Shown: positions 54,088-64,000 of the stretch, in pieces | How the letters are laid out: each line of letters opens with the position of its first letter | Numbering within the stretch: position 1 is the first letter of the stretch | Assembly: GCA_951640195.1 (NCBI GenBank) | Contig: OX621169.1 | Location: 248,001-312,000 of the forward strand | DNA: 64,000 nucleotides | Source: Porpolomopsis calyptriformis | Taxonomy: Eukaryota > Basidiomycota > Agaricomycetes > Agaricales > Hygrophoraceae | Direction: 5' to 3' | Translations under genes and position numbers: made by a program | Notes under the pieces: model-generated | Seen by the model: the letters and a program-made list of their open reading frames with translations, nothing else | Told to the model about the DNA's origin: nothing | Databases searched by the model: none

Positions 54088-54165
54088 TGGTTTGAACGGT
54101 GGCGGCGGGTGAGTGTGTCGGCCTAAAAGTTATTCTCACGCTCAGACGCGAACGAAGTTTACCTC
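54088..54165. promoter_or_regulatory. Bidirectional promoter, SF3A1 / mL60
   Basis: Only 78 bp separate the two start codons, so the genes must share promoter DNA and their 5' UTRs are very short or overlap. No clear TATA box is seen. Confidence 0.6.
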
Positions 54166-54649
54166 ATGTTTGGTGCATTTCGTCCATCCCCAGTCAATCT
54201 TGGGGGCCTTCTCTGGTGAGTCGTCCTTTTGATTCTTGACGGCCGTCAGGTGTAGATTGACCGAAAATCCTCCAGGAAAACACCATGGAAATTATCGCCC
54301 ACCAGAAAAGCCAACGCTCGGGCACGACTGAAGAAAGTGGACGCTGTTATTGAAGCAGTGAGAGCCAGTGGTGTCCAATGCAACTCGTTGGTGAGCACTA
54401 CCGTCGTGCAGCGATATCTATCTCTTTCAACATGGTTCTAGGTGAAAGCTCTGGAGCTTCCCAAAGAGCACGAGATGGACCCACGGGACAAGTACACTGT
54501 GTTCACCCCCCATGCTCGAGGGTATAGAAAGGGGATCCACAAAGTACCCAAATGGACTCGTGTATGTTCTCTTGCATCCGCACCCTGTCGTTGCTTTTCG
54601 TTGACGATCTACCCAGATAACTCATCGAGTCAACCCGAGAGGGTTTTAG
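54166..54649 (+). CDS. MRPL31: Mitochondrial large-subunit ribosomal protein mL60 (MRPL31)
   Basis: Four exons, 54166-54215, 54276-54390, 54442-54561 and 54617-54649, give 105 residues in one consistent frame. The sequence begins MFGAFRPSPVNLGGLLW, continues KANARARLKKVDAVIEAV, then ALELPKEHEMDPRDKYTVF, and ends HRVNPRGF. This matches the fungal-specific mL60 family in length and motifs. It is part of the mitoribosomal large subunit. The introns of 50-60 bp explain why the longest single ORF (54442-54708) is only a fragment. It converges on CMS1, with about 50 bp between stop codons. Confidence 0.93.
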
Positions 54650-54699
54650 TACCTTGGATATTGTATTTGAATGGCGCGAATAATCTACGGGCTTTCGAC

Positions 54700-55823
54700 C
54701 TAGAATAATATCACCTGGACTTTCCCCGCTTTGATGGGTTCGATCAGCTTAGGACATCCTAATACAGTCTTGAAGACGTCGTCTCTGACCTCCGGTATGT
54801 CCAGTAAAGACCGCTGCTTAGCATCTCGGAATGTAACATCGAGTATGACATGGGTGAGAGCTGTCAACGCAAGTGCATCTTGGCCGAGGTCGCTCAGCAT
54901 TAAAGGAAAATGACAAGCCACCGTACTTACCTGTATCGCAAAGCAACTTGCCAATTCTGCCCGGTGTCCCGACGGCTGCACCGACTTTCGTCTTCTGCAA
55001 ATGTACAACGTGTTCTTCAACTTTGAAGTGCCTCGCGAATAGCTTGGCCACTTCTCCTCCTTTCTCCCCTCGTAAATTTTTATCCCTCAAAATCCTCGTC
55101 ACGTCCGCGGCACGTAAGGCTGCCCCAGTCATGAATATGAGCGTAGGCGCTCCATTGGACAGTGACTTCTGAGACAAGCGCTTATGTAGCTTTGGGAGTA
55201 CTGGGAGTCGGATTCTCTGAGGTTGTTAAACGAAGGATGGCGGAAGGAACGAAATGAAATTACCTTCCGCAATGAAATCAGCCAAATTTTTCAACGCTCT
55301 TGGTTTTGTCCATGCCACTGTATCAACTATAGAGCTTTCTGACTGAGCATTAGCCTAGAACCTCCACAAAATGCAGATTTTTAACAGACCGGGTATCCGG
55401 ATATCATCAAGCTCTACTTGCGACATTGCCGAAAACGTTTTTTTTTGCATCGAGGACAAGTAGTCCGCGAGTACGGAAGGCGAATGTGCAGCCGTTGACG
55501 ATGGTAGTTCGGGATCGGTCACCCCCCCGACGAGTTTCGCCTTCTATACTCATCGTCGGGTTAAAGAAAGGCAGATCTGGAGAGCGAGGAGAACCTGCCT
55601 TTACCCTTTTCTCCTTCTCCTTTTGCCTCCGTTTCCTTTTTTTTGAGACGGAGGGCGGGTCCTCTGCAACCCCACCTTCGTCAACGCCGACCTCTTCTTC
55701 CTCTCCAATCAGACCAGACCAGTTGTCTGCGATGTCAAAGTAGCCATCGTCACCTTCACCATACGCGACTAATTCATCGGGAATAAAGTCGTCCTCTAGG
55801 TCGTCTCCGCCCCGTTTATGCAT
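54700..55823 (-). CDS. CMS1: CMS1/CMSS1-like ribosome-biogenesis protein
   Basis: Minus strand, ATG 55821-55823 (MHKRGGDDLEDDFIPDELVAYG) to a stop at 54700, with several introns. An acidic N-terminus and a Lys/Arg block (KKRKRRQKEKEKR) precede the segments MSQVELDDIRIPE, SSIVDTVAWTKPRAL, FMTGAALRAADVTRILRDK, GGEVAKLFARHFKVEEH, KVGAAVGTPGRIGKLL and HVILDVTFRDAKQRSLLDIP. The helicase-like GTPGR motif without a full helicase core is the hallmark of CMS1/CMSS1, a nucleolar factor linked to the 90S pre-ribosome. The exon joins at about 55370-55420 are read from motif continuity. Confidence 0.9.
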
Positions 55824-55979
55824 TCCGGGAACAGAAAGACCGTGTGAAACGACTGCCTATGCTTTGAATACCTCGTCGAAGGGTTGTTCTTGATCTTCTT
55901 ATATCTGACACAAGGTATCCATTGGCTCTTGTTTTTTTTTGTACCTATGCCTAATCTGATCTTTGTGCAGGTTCCCATC

Positions 55980-56307
55980 ATGACACTTTATGTGAAAGGC
56001 TTCAAAATTGACAGGCAAAAGGTTGCCAACATTGTTGAAGCCAGGGACAGAATTGACCCTCTGGTCGATACCGGTATACATGTCATCGTAGGTCGACTTA
56101 ATCGTTCCGCATACAAGAAACATCGTAACGGGTTATGAACCTCCGAGTCCTGATGGGGAGCGCCATTTGGCACTCATCATTGCTTTGGAGATTGGCGACG
56201 ACAAAGATGAAATGAAGAAAAAGGACTTGGGAGAAATTGATGAATCCATCAGAGTAGCCCTTCCCCATGTGCTTGTGGGACCGGACGTTTGGGAGCTTTG
56301 CGAATGA
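55980..56307 (+). pseudogene. Fragment of an unknown small protein family, copy 2
   Basis: From ATG 55980 (MTLYVKGFKIDRQKVANIVE) to about 56090. A one-base frame change or short intron then leads to EPPSPDGERHLALIIALEIG and ..LPHVLVGPDVWELCE with TGA at 56305-56307. About three quarters of the bases of the first 150 bp agree with copy 1 at 51119 by eye. It may be a real gene of about 110 codons or a relic; the function is not recognised. Confidence 0.45.
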
Positions 56308-57310
56308 TGTGAGTTCGTTGGAGCGAATGGGATAACCTGAACGTCTTGGAATACAGGCCCATCAAGTCAACTCGGCCCAATGTTTCTTTGTAAAACAAGC
56401 CCGACGATCTTCTTATTCCAACTTTGAAGCAATCGGTTGTACCTAATTCCACTGACTCTTAACGAGCTATGTGAGTGACGAGCTGAATTACTTTTATTTG
56501 AACGCCTCACGAAAATTAGCAGTGCGAAATTACAGTACGAAGTACAGTTACGACCTCACTTTCATGAATCCACTTGACAGGTAATACTCCTATATTCGGA
56601 AACAGATCCAGAAAATTATTCTTAACAAGGGTGCTCTCGGCGCCGTTGGATAACCCTTGGTATGACAAAGTTACATATGCTCGATGGAGGCAAATTGCAA
56701 GGCAGCAGGAGAAAGTGCAGATTATGGTAGGGATGGAAGATGCGCGCATGAGAGACAGACACGATGGACCTGAGAGACTGATGCCTGAATGGCAGAGACA
56801 GACATGGGGACACGGGGGGAGCCCTTGGCAATATGTAGGTTACAGACAACTACCTCACACATTCATAGCTACTATAGCCCTTACATCAATTCACCGCATT
56901 GTCTCTTTCCAACTCTACACTCTGTATTATTACGCTACCATGAGCCCTGGCTCCCTAAATGATAATCTCTGCTTGCAAGGACTGCTTCTACAGCCCTTGG
57001 TTTTTGCCTATCACGGGACCTTTAGCTGAGGACCACCATCACCTCACTAGCTGAACTTCGAGCCTGGCTAAGCCACAGAGCTGTAAGTTACCTACCTTTA
57101 TAAGCTGCCCCCCCATGCAACCCCCGCGCTGCTGACACTGCATTCAACCGAGTGCTATGGATGCTCGTGGAGGTTGACAAGGAGGGAGGCCGACCTCCTT
57201 TATTTATTACGCGGTTGACTCGACCCTCGCTGTGTGGAAAATAATTCTGATAATTATTAGTCTACCGCGACGTTGACTAACGAGCCGACAACTTGGTAAA
57301 CCAACAGGTA
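56308..57310. other. Intergenic region without recognised gene
   Basis: A 151-codon plus-strand frame at 56574-57029 shows no recognisable motif and has weak coding character. No RNA gene was recognised. Confidence 0.4.
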
Positions 57311-58531
57311 TCAGCCAAGTCTTCTAAAAATTAAACCAAAGAGAAGGACAAGCAGTACACATATCATCGTGTCGAGAAGCAGCGGCGGCTTGTGTGTACG
57401 CCTTCGCGTGCCAACAGCGGCACCACCCGCTTCGACGCGCATCGTTATAGGGCTGTCGGGTGTAGTCCGAGGACTGCGTGGTGTGATAGGCGTAGAGTAT
57501 TCACCATCAAGGGGGGCGGTTAAAGGAATTGGTGGGAGAGGGGGAGACAACGGGTCGGTTGCCGTTGGTTCTAGACCGTTTATATGAGTGGCGACATCAG
57601 CTTTCGCTGTCTCAACGGGACAGCAAGTCTGATTAGGGACGGAATCAGGCAAGATGACCGAATTTGGCTCCCGACAGTGCGGGCAGACCCATTCTCTCGA
57701 CCTAAAAATGTGAAAGTCAAGTCCGAAGGGGGCGGAAAAAGATGGATATTCACGTACAACGTGGCTAGCCGTCGCCGTTCTGAAACAGGATATTCGATCG
57801 ACCCGACACCTACTGCGGCTTGGCCTTTGAGGGGGAAAAAGCCCTGAAGTCCAAGGATGGCTTATGTCAAGGGCGTGAGATTGTGCTGGATCTACATGAC
57901 ATTCAGATTACCTGTGCGTACACCCCAAGCCGGTTGCCATAACTCTTCGTGGTCTATTATTACGAATCGGTCAAAACTCCAGTCAGCGCTAAAAGTATCA
58001 CCTACAGTTGGTAAAGCTGATGCAGATCTACAGAGGATTATCAATATGGATTCTAATTGCCGCTGTGTGGCATCTCACCTTTGTATTGAGCTCAAACCGC
58101 CCATTTGGAGTGAGCATCATGAGGGACGGAGGCCGGAATGGATACTCGGCTGGCAAAAGAATACGAAAATGGTACAAACCACCTTCGAATTCTGTCCCTT
58201 CCGGACCGCGCAGTGTACAGTGCCATTCCTACACCTTGATGAATACGAGAAGGGAAGACATGGATTGTCAATCAATGCTTACGAATATGTCGTCCTGGAA
58301 AGACGGTCGAGAGACTGGCATCACACGCCTATGAATCCACATTATGTGCGGCCACGTACCTCCAATGGGGCAGCAAAGTAGTCTGTGCACGGGTCGTTTG
58401 CAAGTTCTCGAGCTTCTTGCATAATCCGCTTCACAGCTTCATTCGTGCCCAAATATTCAGCGCAGTCAAACGTACAAACCAGAGAAGCGCTGACCAGAAT
58501 TGTTCTTGTTCATAGACGACATTGAAGACAT
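57311..58531 (-). CDS. UBC6: Tail-anchored ubiquitin-conjugating enzyme, UBC6/UBE2J type
   Basis: Eight exons: 58531-58495, 58436-58360, 58294-58283 (12-nt micro-exon), 58228-58079, 58027-58006, 57953-57912, 57860-57758 and 57701-57311. They sum to 834 nt, 277 aa, in one frame. Visible segments: NSAVKRIMQEARELANDPC, YFAAPLEDDIFEWHCTLRGP, AEYPFRPPSLMMLTPNGRF, the catalytic-Cys region KICISFTNYHEELWQPAWG, VRTAILGLQGFFPLKG, then REWVCPHCREPN. A hydrophobic C-terminal anchor (TMICVLLVLLFGLIF) follows. UBC6/UBE2J enzymes sit in the ER membrane and work in ER-associated degradation. Introns are 51-65 bp. Large antisense ORFs at 57584-58381 are shadows. The gene is divergent from mS37. Confidence 0.93.
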
Positions 58532-58665
58532 TCTGTGGGTTTAGATAGGATCGGCAGCGGTAGAAACTGGTTGCGAGGTGCCCGTCTGCGCTGTGCTAAC
58601 GTGGAAGCTTGATGCTGTAGGCCACGTGACCAATATTTTCTCCTTTGACTCGGTCATTGACTGGG
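58532..58665. promoter_or_regulatory. Bidirectional promoter, UBC6 / mS37
   Basis: 134 bp lie between the start codons. It contains CACGTG (58623-58628) followed closely by CCAAT (58630-58634), sites of the kinds bound by bHLH and CCAAT-box factors. Function is inferred. Confidence 0.55.
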
Positions 58666-59006
58666 ATGCACATCAAAAAGCTCAAAGTTCGGCCCAGAAA
58701 AAGTAAGTAAGCTGTGTTGCGATACTGTGGTTGAGTTAATCGCCGTGCAGATCCTCCAAACAGTATCTGTGCGGCACAGTTAGCCACCGTGCTCGGGTGT
58801 TGGGCGGCGACAAACGATCTTCATTCATCTGGACCCTGCCTTGATGCAACGAAGGATTTGTTCGAATGCATGAGGACTACGGTTCGTTTTTCGCGTTCCT
58901 GTCACACAACTCATGCTGACTTGGAATTTCGAAGCCTACGAGGGGGAAACAACACAGACCAAGTATTAATTACCATCTTGCTAGATTGGGGAAGACAATC
59001 AAATAG
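58666..59006 (+). CDS. MRP10: Mitochondrial small-subunit ribosomal protein mS37 (MRP10), CHCH protein
   Basis: Exons 58666-58702, 58751-58881 and 58935-59006 (79 aa). It begins MHIKKLKVRPRKN. It has a twin-Cx9C CHCH domain (C-AAQLATVLG-C and C-LDATKDLFE-C) with the typical LGCWAATNDLHSSGPC, and ends HRPSINYHLARLGKTIK. This matches MRP10/mS37, which folds through the Mia40 route and joins the small mitoribosomal subunit. The introns are 48 and 53 bp. The longest plus-strand ORF here (58789-59121) reads through the second intron and is wrong at its end. Confidence 0.93.
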
Positions 59007-59747
59007 ATTCGTTTTCTATTGGTATTTTTGGAGTTGTTTCCCTCAGTTTTCGCTTGATGTTTTGGCAAATTTCGCGCTCGTCTCATTCGCTTCTCGACTC
59101 CTCGACCCAACCTCTGGTTGAAGATGTTGTGGGAAGAAATCTGGAAGAGAGGCAACAACGCTGCGGTGATGCACATCATGAACACTCTCCAAGTTTCGTA
59201 CACTTTGCGGACTCTGCCTCCTTATTATAACAAACTCGTGAGTGATACTCTCTGAACTATAGTTTGCAAGGGCTCAAAGGTGGGCACATGAGAGACGTGG
59301 TGGTTACCTGGTTCGCACCAATTTGTGCATCCATTCTCTTCATCTGCCGCGTTTCCTTAGGCAATACCTAACAATGCGCCATGGGCGTGTTTCTTTACTG
59401 CTTCCCGCGCAGCGGTTCAATGCATTTTCTAGAATTGCACGCAGCGACATTTCGTTGTCGTCTTCCCACCTTTGCGTTTTTGCAAAGGTTCCCCCTGCTG
59501 GATTGTTTTTTTGCTTCATTCCCGTCGAGTTTTTCTTCGAGCTTGGGGGCGTTGAACTTCACGCATTGGGGGAACTGCCATTTATGAAGCACTACCACCC
59601 CTGATCAGTTGCCGGCAGGGCGCCTATTTCATATCCCGGAAAGGCAAGGTGAGCAACATGGGGCCTCGCCTCTATGTACGTAACGCACACCTTCATTGCT
59701 ATTAAAGCCCTGCGAGTTGCTGGCTTTGCGTATGCAGGTTTTCCTCC
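59007..59747 (+). other. Intergenic region with one possible small gene
   Basis: At 59124 an ATG opens a 38-codon frame with a good coding look (MLWEEIWKRGNNAAVMHIMN, then TLRTLPPYYNKL) followed by GTGAGT at 59238, which could be a splice donor. I could not find a convincing next exon and do not recognise the protein. The 93-codon frame at 59323-59604 has no known motif. Confidence 0.3.
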
Positions 59748-61654
59748 ATGGCTGCAGTATTCTGGGATATTGGTTAGTTCTTGCTCCCGAGCGCCCAATT
59801 GCTAATGTCTTAATGGTCGTAAACATAGAAAACTGCCGCCCACCTGCGAATGCATCTGGATACACTATCGTGAACCGAATTCGCGATGTGACCCGTGGTT
59901 TTGGGACCTTGGCCGTTTTCAGGGGATACCTTGACATTTCAGTGGACGGATCCTCAAAATCATCTCGCCTTCGCTCAGAATTACAATCGTCTGGGGTCTC
60001 CCTCATAGACTGTCCTCACAACGGCAAGAAGGATGTTGTAGACAAGGTTATGATGGGTGGGTCCTTTTGCCTACCTTTAGTCCGCGGAGACATAATGTTT
60101 GTACCAGTGGACATGATGGTGCATGCCATGGACCATCCCCCTCCTTCCGCCGTGATCTTGATTACTGGAGATCGAGATTTCGCATACGTCGTGGCGACAT
60201 TGCGACACCGGCGGCACGACGTCGTAATAATAGCGCCATCAGTACCCGTGGTCCATATAAGTCTCAAATCTCAAGCGTCAGTTTTCCTTGATTGGAACCT
60301 TGATATTCTTGGGAAACCAATAGCGGGACCTCCCGCAACACCATCTTCTTCTCCCCGGCGCAAGTCGGCCGATTCTGGGGCGTTACAATCCTACCCTGCT
60401 TCCCCTACAGCCACTAAGTCTCGTCACAAACGAGGGGCAAGTTCCGCCTCTGTGCTCAGCGATAGTGGGCTCTCAACTGACCCCGACGAGGTGTCGACAG
60501 TCTGCACCGAGAGGATTCTTAGAGCAATCGATCGCATTAACGATTTGAAAGGGAAGGGTCATGTTGTATCTTTGAGCCATCCTGTCACTGGACCAGCTGT
60601 GGCAGATAAGCTAGCAGAAGATTCGAACGGGAGGAGTGGTAATGCCAAGAAGGCCATTAATCCCACCACGCCCCACTGCGAAGCTTATCCAACCTCACCT
60701 GCCCACGCTAATTGGTCACAGATGTGGATGGATATGATCCGAAAGCCGGTTCTACCGATCCTTGGCCAATCCAGCTTAGTGGAAATTGGTTGGGCCTCTA
60801 CGAAATCCAGTAACCCGGACTCTGCTGTTGATGGAATGGCATGTTCGGGAAGGGATAAGAGCGTCCTCGTTGGATCTCCAGAACAGGCTACGGCTACTTC
60901 TCATGTTGATGTGGACGTGTTACCAGTTACAACGGCGACTTGTTCAACTTCCAGTCATTCTTGTGCACCTGGCGAAATTCCTTCATCCCCCATTGATCCT
61001 TTCCAACCTGCGGCAGTTCCGGAACCGATTTCGCCACACACCAACTCATTGCAGTCTACCAATTCCATCGGCATGATTGCCAATGAGCCTCCGCCCATCG
61101 TAACAGCTGCAACCTCAAAGGACGCAAATAAGGTCCACCCGAATTCATGTCCAAAGCCGGCGAGTTTTGGGGCTCCCACGTCCAGCAGAACGGCAGAGAA
61201 ATCAAAAGCACTACCTCCTCCAAAGCCTCAGACCACTGCCACGACCACGCCTGTGCAGAAAGTGCCGGCTGCTTCCATGCCCAAACCTGTCCCCAAACCT
61301 GTCCCCAAAAAAAAACCTGTCCCCAAACCAAGTCAATCATCGTCAGCCCCGCCGGTTGCAAGCCCGTCGTCGAAGCCAATTTCCACTACCGTCCTCCCTC
61401 CTAAACCAGCTAAGTGTCCTCCGAAAGAATTTACTCAATTGGTGAATATTTTGAGGGAGGCACACGCAAAGGGTTCTTTGGACTTAGGCCGATCAACGCT
61501 TTCAGAGAAGCTGATCAAACGGGATCCCACGGTTTACCATCGGACAGGGGTCAAAAGATTAAGAGGGTATATTAGGCGAGCAATCGAGGCTGGCATTGTT
61601 GACATAAAGGGAAAGGGTGATGGACCGATAATTTTGCATAAGGACTGGCTGTAG
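59748..61654 (+). CDS. NYN-domain protein with one C-terminal LOTUS/OST-HTH domain, paralogue
   Basis: Exons 59748-59772, 59829-60056 and 60108-61654 give 599 aa. The start MAAVFWDIENC contains the first NYN acidic residues. HNGKKDVVDKVMMVD and AVILITGDRDFAYVVATL carry the others. A Ser/Thr/Pro-rich linker with a K-P-V-P repeat (about 61280-61330) precedes a single LOTUS/OST-HTH module (FTQLVNILREAHAKGSLD.. to ..GPIILHKDWL). Both introns (56 and 51 bp) fall at the same codons and phases as in the paralogue at 48221-50472, so the two genes are duplicates. The second intron is a multiple of three without stop and is easily missed. The function is probably RNA cleavage or silencing. Confidence 0.87.
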
Positions 61655-62331
61655 CGGTGAATGCAGAGAGTCAAAGGCGGGGTCGAGAATCCGTGATCTG
61701 TTCTGAATCTACATGTTGCTGGTAAGAACACCTTCTTCGACTTTTCACTTTTCTTGCGTTCTTGTACGGATATGTACCATAAAACCTATTGGTGTTAATG
61801 TGGGGGGAGAAATACTTAGCCACCCTGTCGATTGTTCCAGGATGGGGATGAGATGTTTCTTTACATGACCCTGGTGTCTAGAGTCACATTAGAGCAGAGA
61901 TGGCCTGAAATGTCTATGATGATCAACTCGACGTTTCTCACCGGCTGCGGGAAATGTATATTGGTACGGTTCGGAACTATATTGGGAATACATGACGATG
62001 CCCATTTGACTCTGTCATGCTCCCCGAATTTTCTAGGGTCCCTTGGCTGTACTCCCTGTCACAACGGGTTACTCTTGACTCCTGCAGGTCCTTTTGCCTC
62101 ATAGAAGGACTTCCATGAGTTCTTCACCACCATCAGCATGCTGCCCAGAGCTGGCAAATTGCATACACCCGAGGTGGCCTGCCAGACAACCTACCAATTG
62201 TGTTCACTCACAACGACCTTCACGGGTAGAAGGAGGACAGGTTTCCTTTATCGACAAAATCCTACAGCCTTACAATGACATTTGGAGGTATTGGATACAG
62301 TCTGCTGGCCTTTAAGCTCTGTTTGGATTTT
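61655..62331. other. Convergent intergenic region
   Basis: Lies between the NYN gene (+) and the membrane protein (-). No coding region or RNA gene is recognised. Confidence 0.45.
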
Positions 62332-64000
62332 TCATAGCGCACTTGATATCGTTCCCAATTCAACGGAATCAGCTTCCAGATGCCTTCTCCACACCCGCAA
62401 CACCCCTTCCTCAAGTTTAATATACTGACGATCCAGCACCTGACACAACTCTGCCATGCCTAGCATGCGCAAATCACCAAGATTGACAAAATCAGGACTT
62501 TGTCCAAGCTTGAAGGCAGTGATGAGCATGTGCGGAGATGTACCAACTGGAAGAGCAATGTTTGGCTGGAGATAGTTGGCGACAAGGGTAAGGGTCGTTG
62601 AGAGTAACAGAACTACGATCAAACTCCAGCAAATGGGAGTGGATACGAAGAGTCTTGTCTGAAGGCCTGAAATGTAAGCAGTCTTGACGCTTGGCGGTGC
62701 ATTGGCAAAGTAAGATCCTGCTGCTAGCTGGCATGATGAATGGTTCATTACCAAATCACACCCAGATTCTAGGATGCGACATACCAGCGTTAGATATGTC
62801 TGATAAAAATTGGTTAAAGAATTCAGATAGTATGCTCGCGTCTCATTGCTGTCTGCTCCATCCAGTCAGACATTAAGAGGAATCATAGAACAAAATAGAC
62901 TTACAAGCATCTGGGAGATCCGTAACAGTGCCATCACTCAGCTTGGTGGTCTTGTTGAGCCAAGTCGTTCCCACATGTACCGAGATGGTCAGGTTGATCC
63001 ATTCATTCACATAATCAATCAATTGTGAGGGCACATTGGAGTTGATGTCCGGGTTAATGACAAATCCGTTCCAAGCGAGACTGCCTAGAGAAGAGTTGGC
63101 GAAATGGGTAGGGTCATACACTTGTTGTTGCTCAGCCGACATTGGTTGGATGTTGTCAACTGATATCAAGGCACTGGTGCGCATGTCCAAGGTTGGATCC
63201 AGTGACATAACGGATGCAGTTGGTTGACAATAAATTACCACCACTGCGGTCGTATCATTTTGAAGGAATTTTAGAGGAGTGAATCGTCCGAAGACAAGAG
63301 AGCCGCCTTGAGCTGGAGGGATGGAACTAGCATTATTGCCGCAAGTTATGGCTGCATTGACATATCCAAATGGCCAGAAGTTCGGGAAAGGAGGGGTTTG
63401 AAAGAAACAATCGCCATTCTTGTCTGCGAAAGTGAGGATAAGGTTCAATCCATCCACACTGGAGTTTACCAGCTGTCCATATTCGCAGGCAGGATTACTC
63501 TGTATTCCATACCATCCGGGAATTGTGACATTTAGCATGGATGACGAATAACGTGAAAGTGAGGGTGGATCTATGAGGGTATCGATCGGTGCTATAGCCC
63601 ATTCTTTGCTTATAAGGGGTGGCAAGCTAACCTCCTACATAGGTGTGAGTAAATCTCGCGTAATTCAGATTAAGGAGACACACCCCATAGGTTCCTGCGG
63701 CCGAGGATAAGAGGAGTGCTCGGATGAAAGAGCTTGTCGCATTGATAGAACCGCTACGACCAAGGATGTTGCTGTAATTGAATGTTGTACTTTCGTCTGT
63801 CAATACATCTTGAGGTAAAAAAAGTGGTGCGCTCAATGGGCCGAAAGTTGTGCTCAGCCTGAAAAAGAAGTGGGAAAAAGGCTGTGTCATTGACTTGACG
63901 GATTCGCAAGTGGGAGGAATAATACCAACAACACAGCAATAGAGATAAAAAAGACTACCCAATGGCGTCGACGTATCGCCCTGATGGCCACAAGGAAAAA
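62332..64000 (-). CDS. Uncharacterised membrane protein with large lumenal/extracellular domain, 5' partial
   Basis: The minus-strand gene enters from beyond the right edge. Exons include 63962-63627 (partly), 63625-62873 and the segment ending at 62332. An exon near 62773-62838 is implied by splice sites GTAAGT and GTATGT (SNETRAYYLNSLTNFYQTYL). The long domain has many N-x-S/T sites (NVT, NNAS, NDTT, NSS, NLT, NKT) and paired Cys, as expected outside the cytosol. A strong membrane helix follows (LIVVLLLSTTLTLVANYL) and then a cytosolic tail. Such proteins are widespread and uncharacterised in basidiomycetes; no function is assigned. Confidence 0.65.

Noticed and set aside
56574..57029. 151-codon plus-strand ORF as a gene
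   Set aside because: No recognisable motif, no homologous fragment in the window and no convincing splice context; it may be chance.
57584..58381. Two plus-strand ORFs (88 and 174 codons)
   Set aside because: They lie antisense to the eight-exon UBC6 gene, whose motifs and 834-nt frame are fully consistent.
62094..62315. Short plus-strand ORFs at 61832-62315 as genes
   Set aside because: Small, without motifs, in a convergent intergenic region.
1..64000. tRNA or rRNA genes
   Set aside because: None was recognised by eye on either strand; a tRNAscan or Rfam search was not possible.

Overview
The window looks like nuclear DNA of a basidiomycete fungus, probably an agaricomycete. The host genes have many 50-65 bp GT..AG introns, and they encode ordinary fungal proteins: a DYRK kinase, SF3A1, CMS1, a UBC6-type E2 and mitoribosomal proteins mL60 and mS37. 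The transposons (Tad/I-like LINE, chromodomain Ty3/gypsy, Ty1/copia) fit that lineage. The species cannot be named from sequence alone.

Positions 1-40,665 form a transposon island. A LINE truncated by the window edge occupies 1-5,906. Next comes a nest of LTR retrotransposons whose order can be read from perfect target-site duplications. Gypsy-C (6,416-28,357, minus, TSD CTCCT) landed in a tyrosine-recombinase gene relic. Gypsy-A (8,028-14,919, minus, TSD GATAT) split the integrase of C. Gypsy-D (18,437-26,441, plus, TSD GTACC) split the protease of C. A roughly 1-kb solo-LTR-like insert (23,237-24,260) then split the integrase of D. To the right, a TA-flanked hairpin element made of a 10-bp minisatellite (28,463-40,664) was itself split by Gypsy-B (28,793-35,686, plus, TSD ACAAC; same family as A in inverted orientation) and by a copia element (35,803-40,547).

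The three gypsy families share one layout: gag, then a -1 shift at GGGTTTT or GGATTTT abutting the gag stop, then protease-RT-RNase H-integrase-chromodomain. All three also have a Tf1-like self-priming arrangement, in which the first bases downstream of the LTR TATA box are the reverse complement of the PBS. Families A/B and D add an unrecognised ORF between the chromodomain and the 3' LTR. Every element is decayed, mostly by CpG transitions: CGA to TGA stops, and loss of catalytic aspartates (GAY to AAY after a codon ending in C).

Positions 40,665-64,000 are gene-dense and hold host genes: a PD-(D/E)XK-like multigene-family protein (+), a DYRK/Pom1-like kinase (-), an NYN-LOTUS protein (-), SF3A1 (-), mL60 (+), CMS1 (-), a UBC6/UBE2J ubiquitin-conjugating enzyme in eight exons (-), mS37/MRP10 (+), a second NYN-LOTUS protein (+), and part of a secreted or membrane protein (-). 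SF3A1/mL60 and UBC6/mS37 are divergent pairs with 78 and 134 bp between start codons. Two related fragments of an unknown small protein family flank the SF3A1-mL60-CMS1 block, and the two NYN-LOTUS paralogues flank the larger block.
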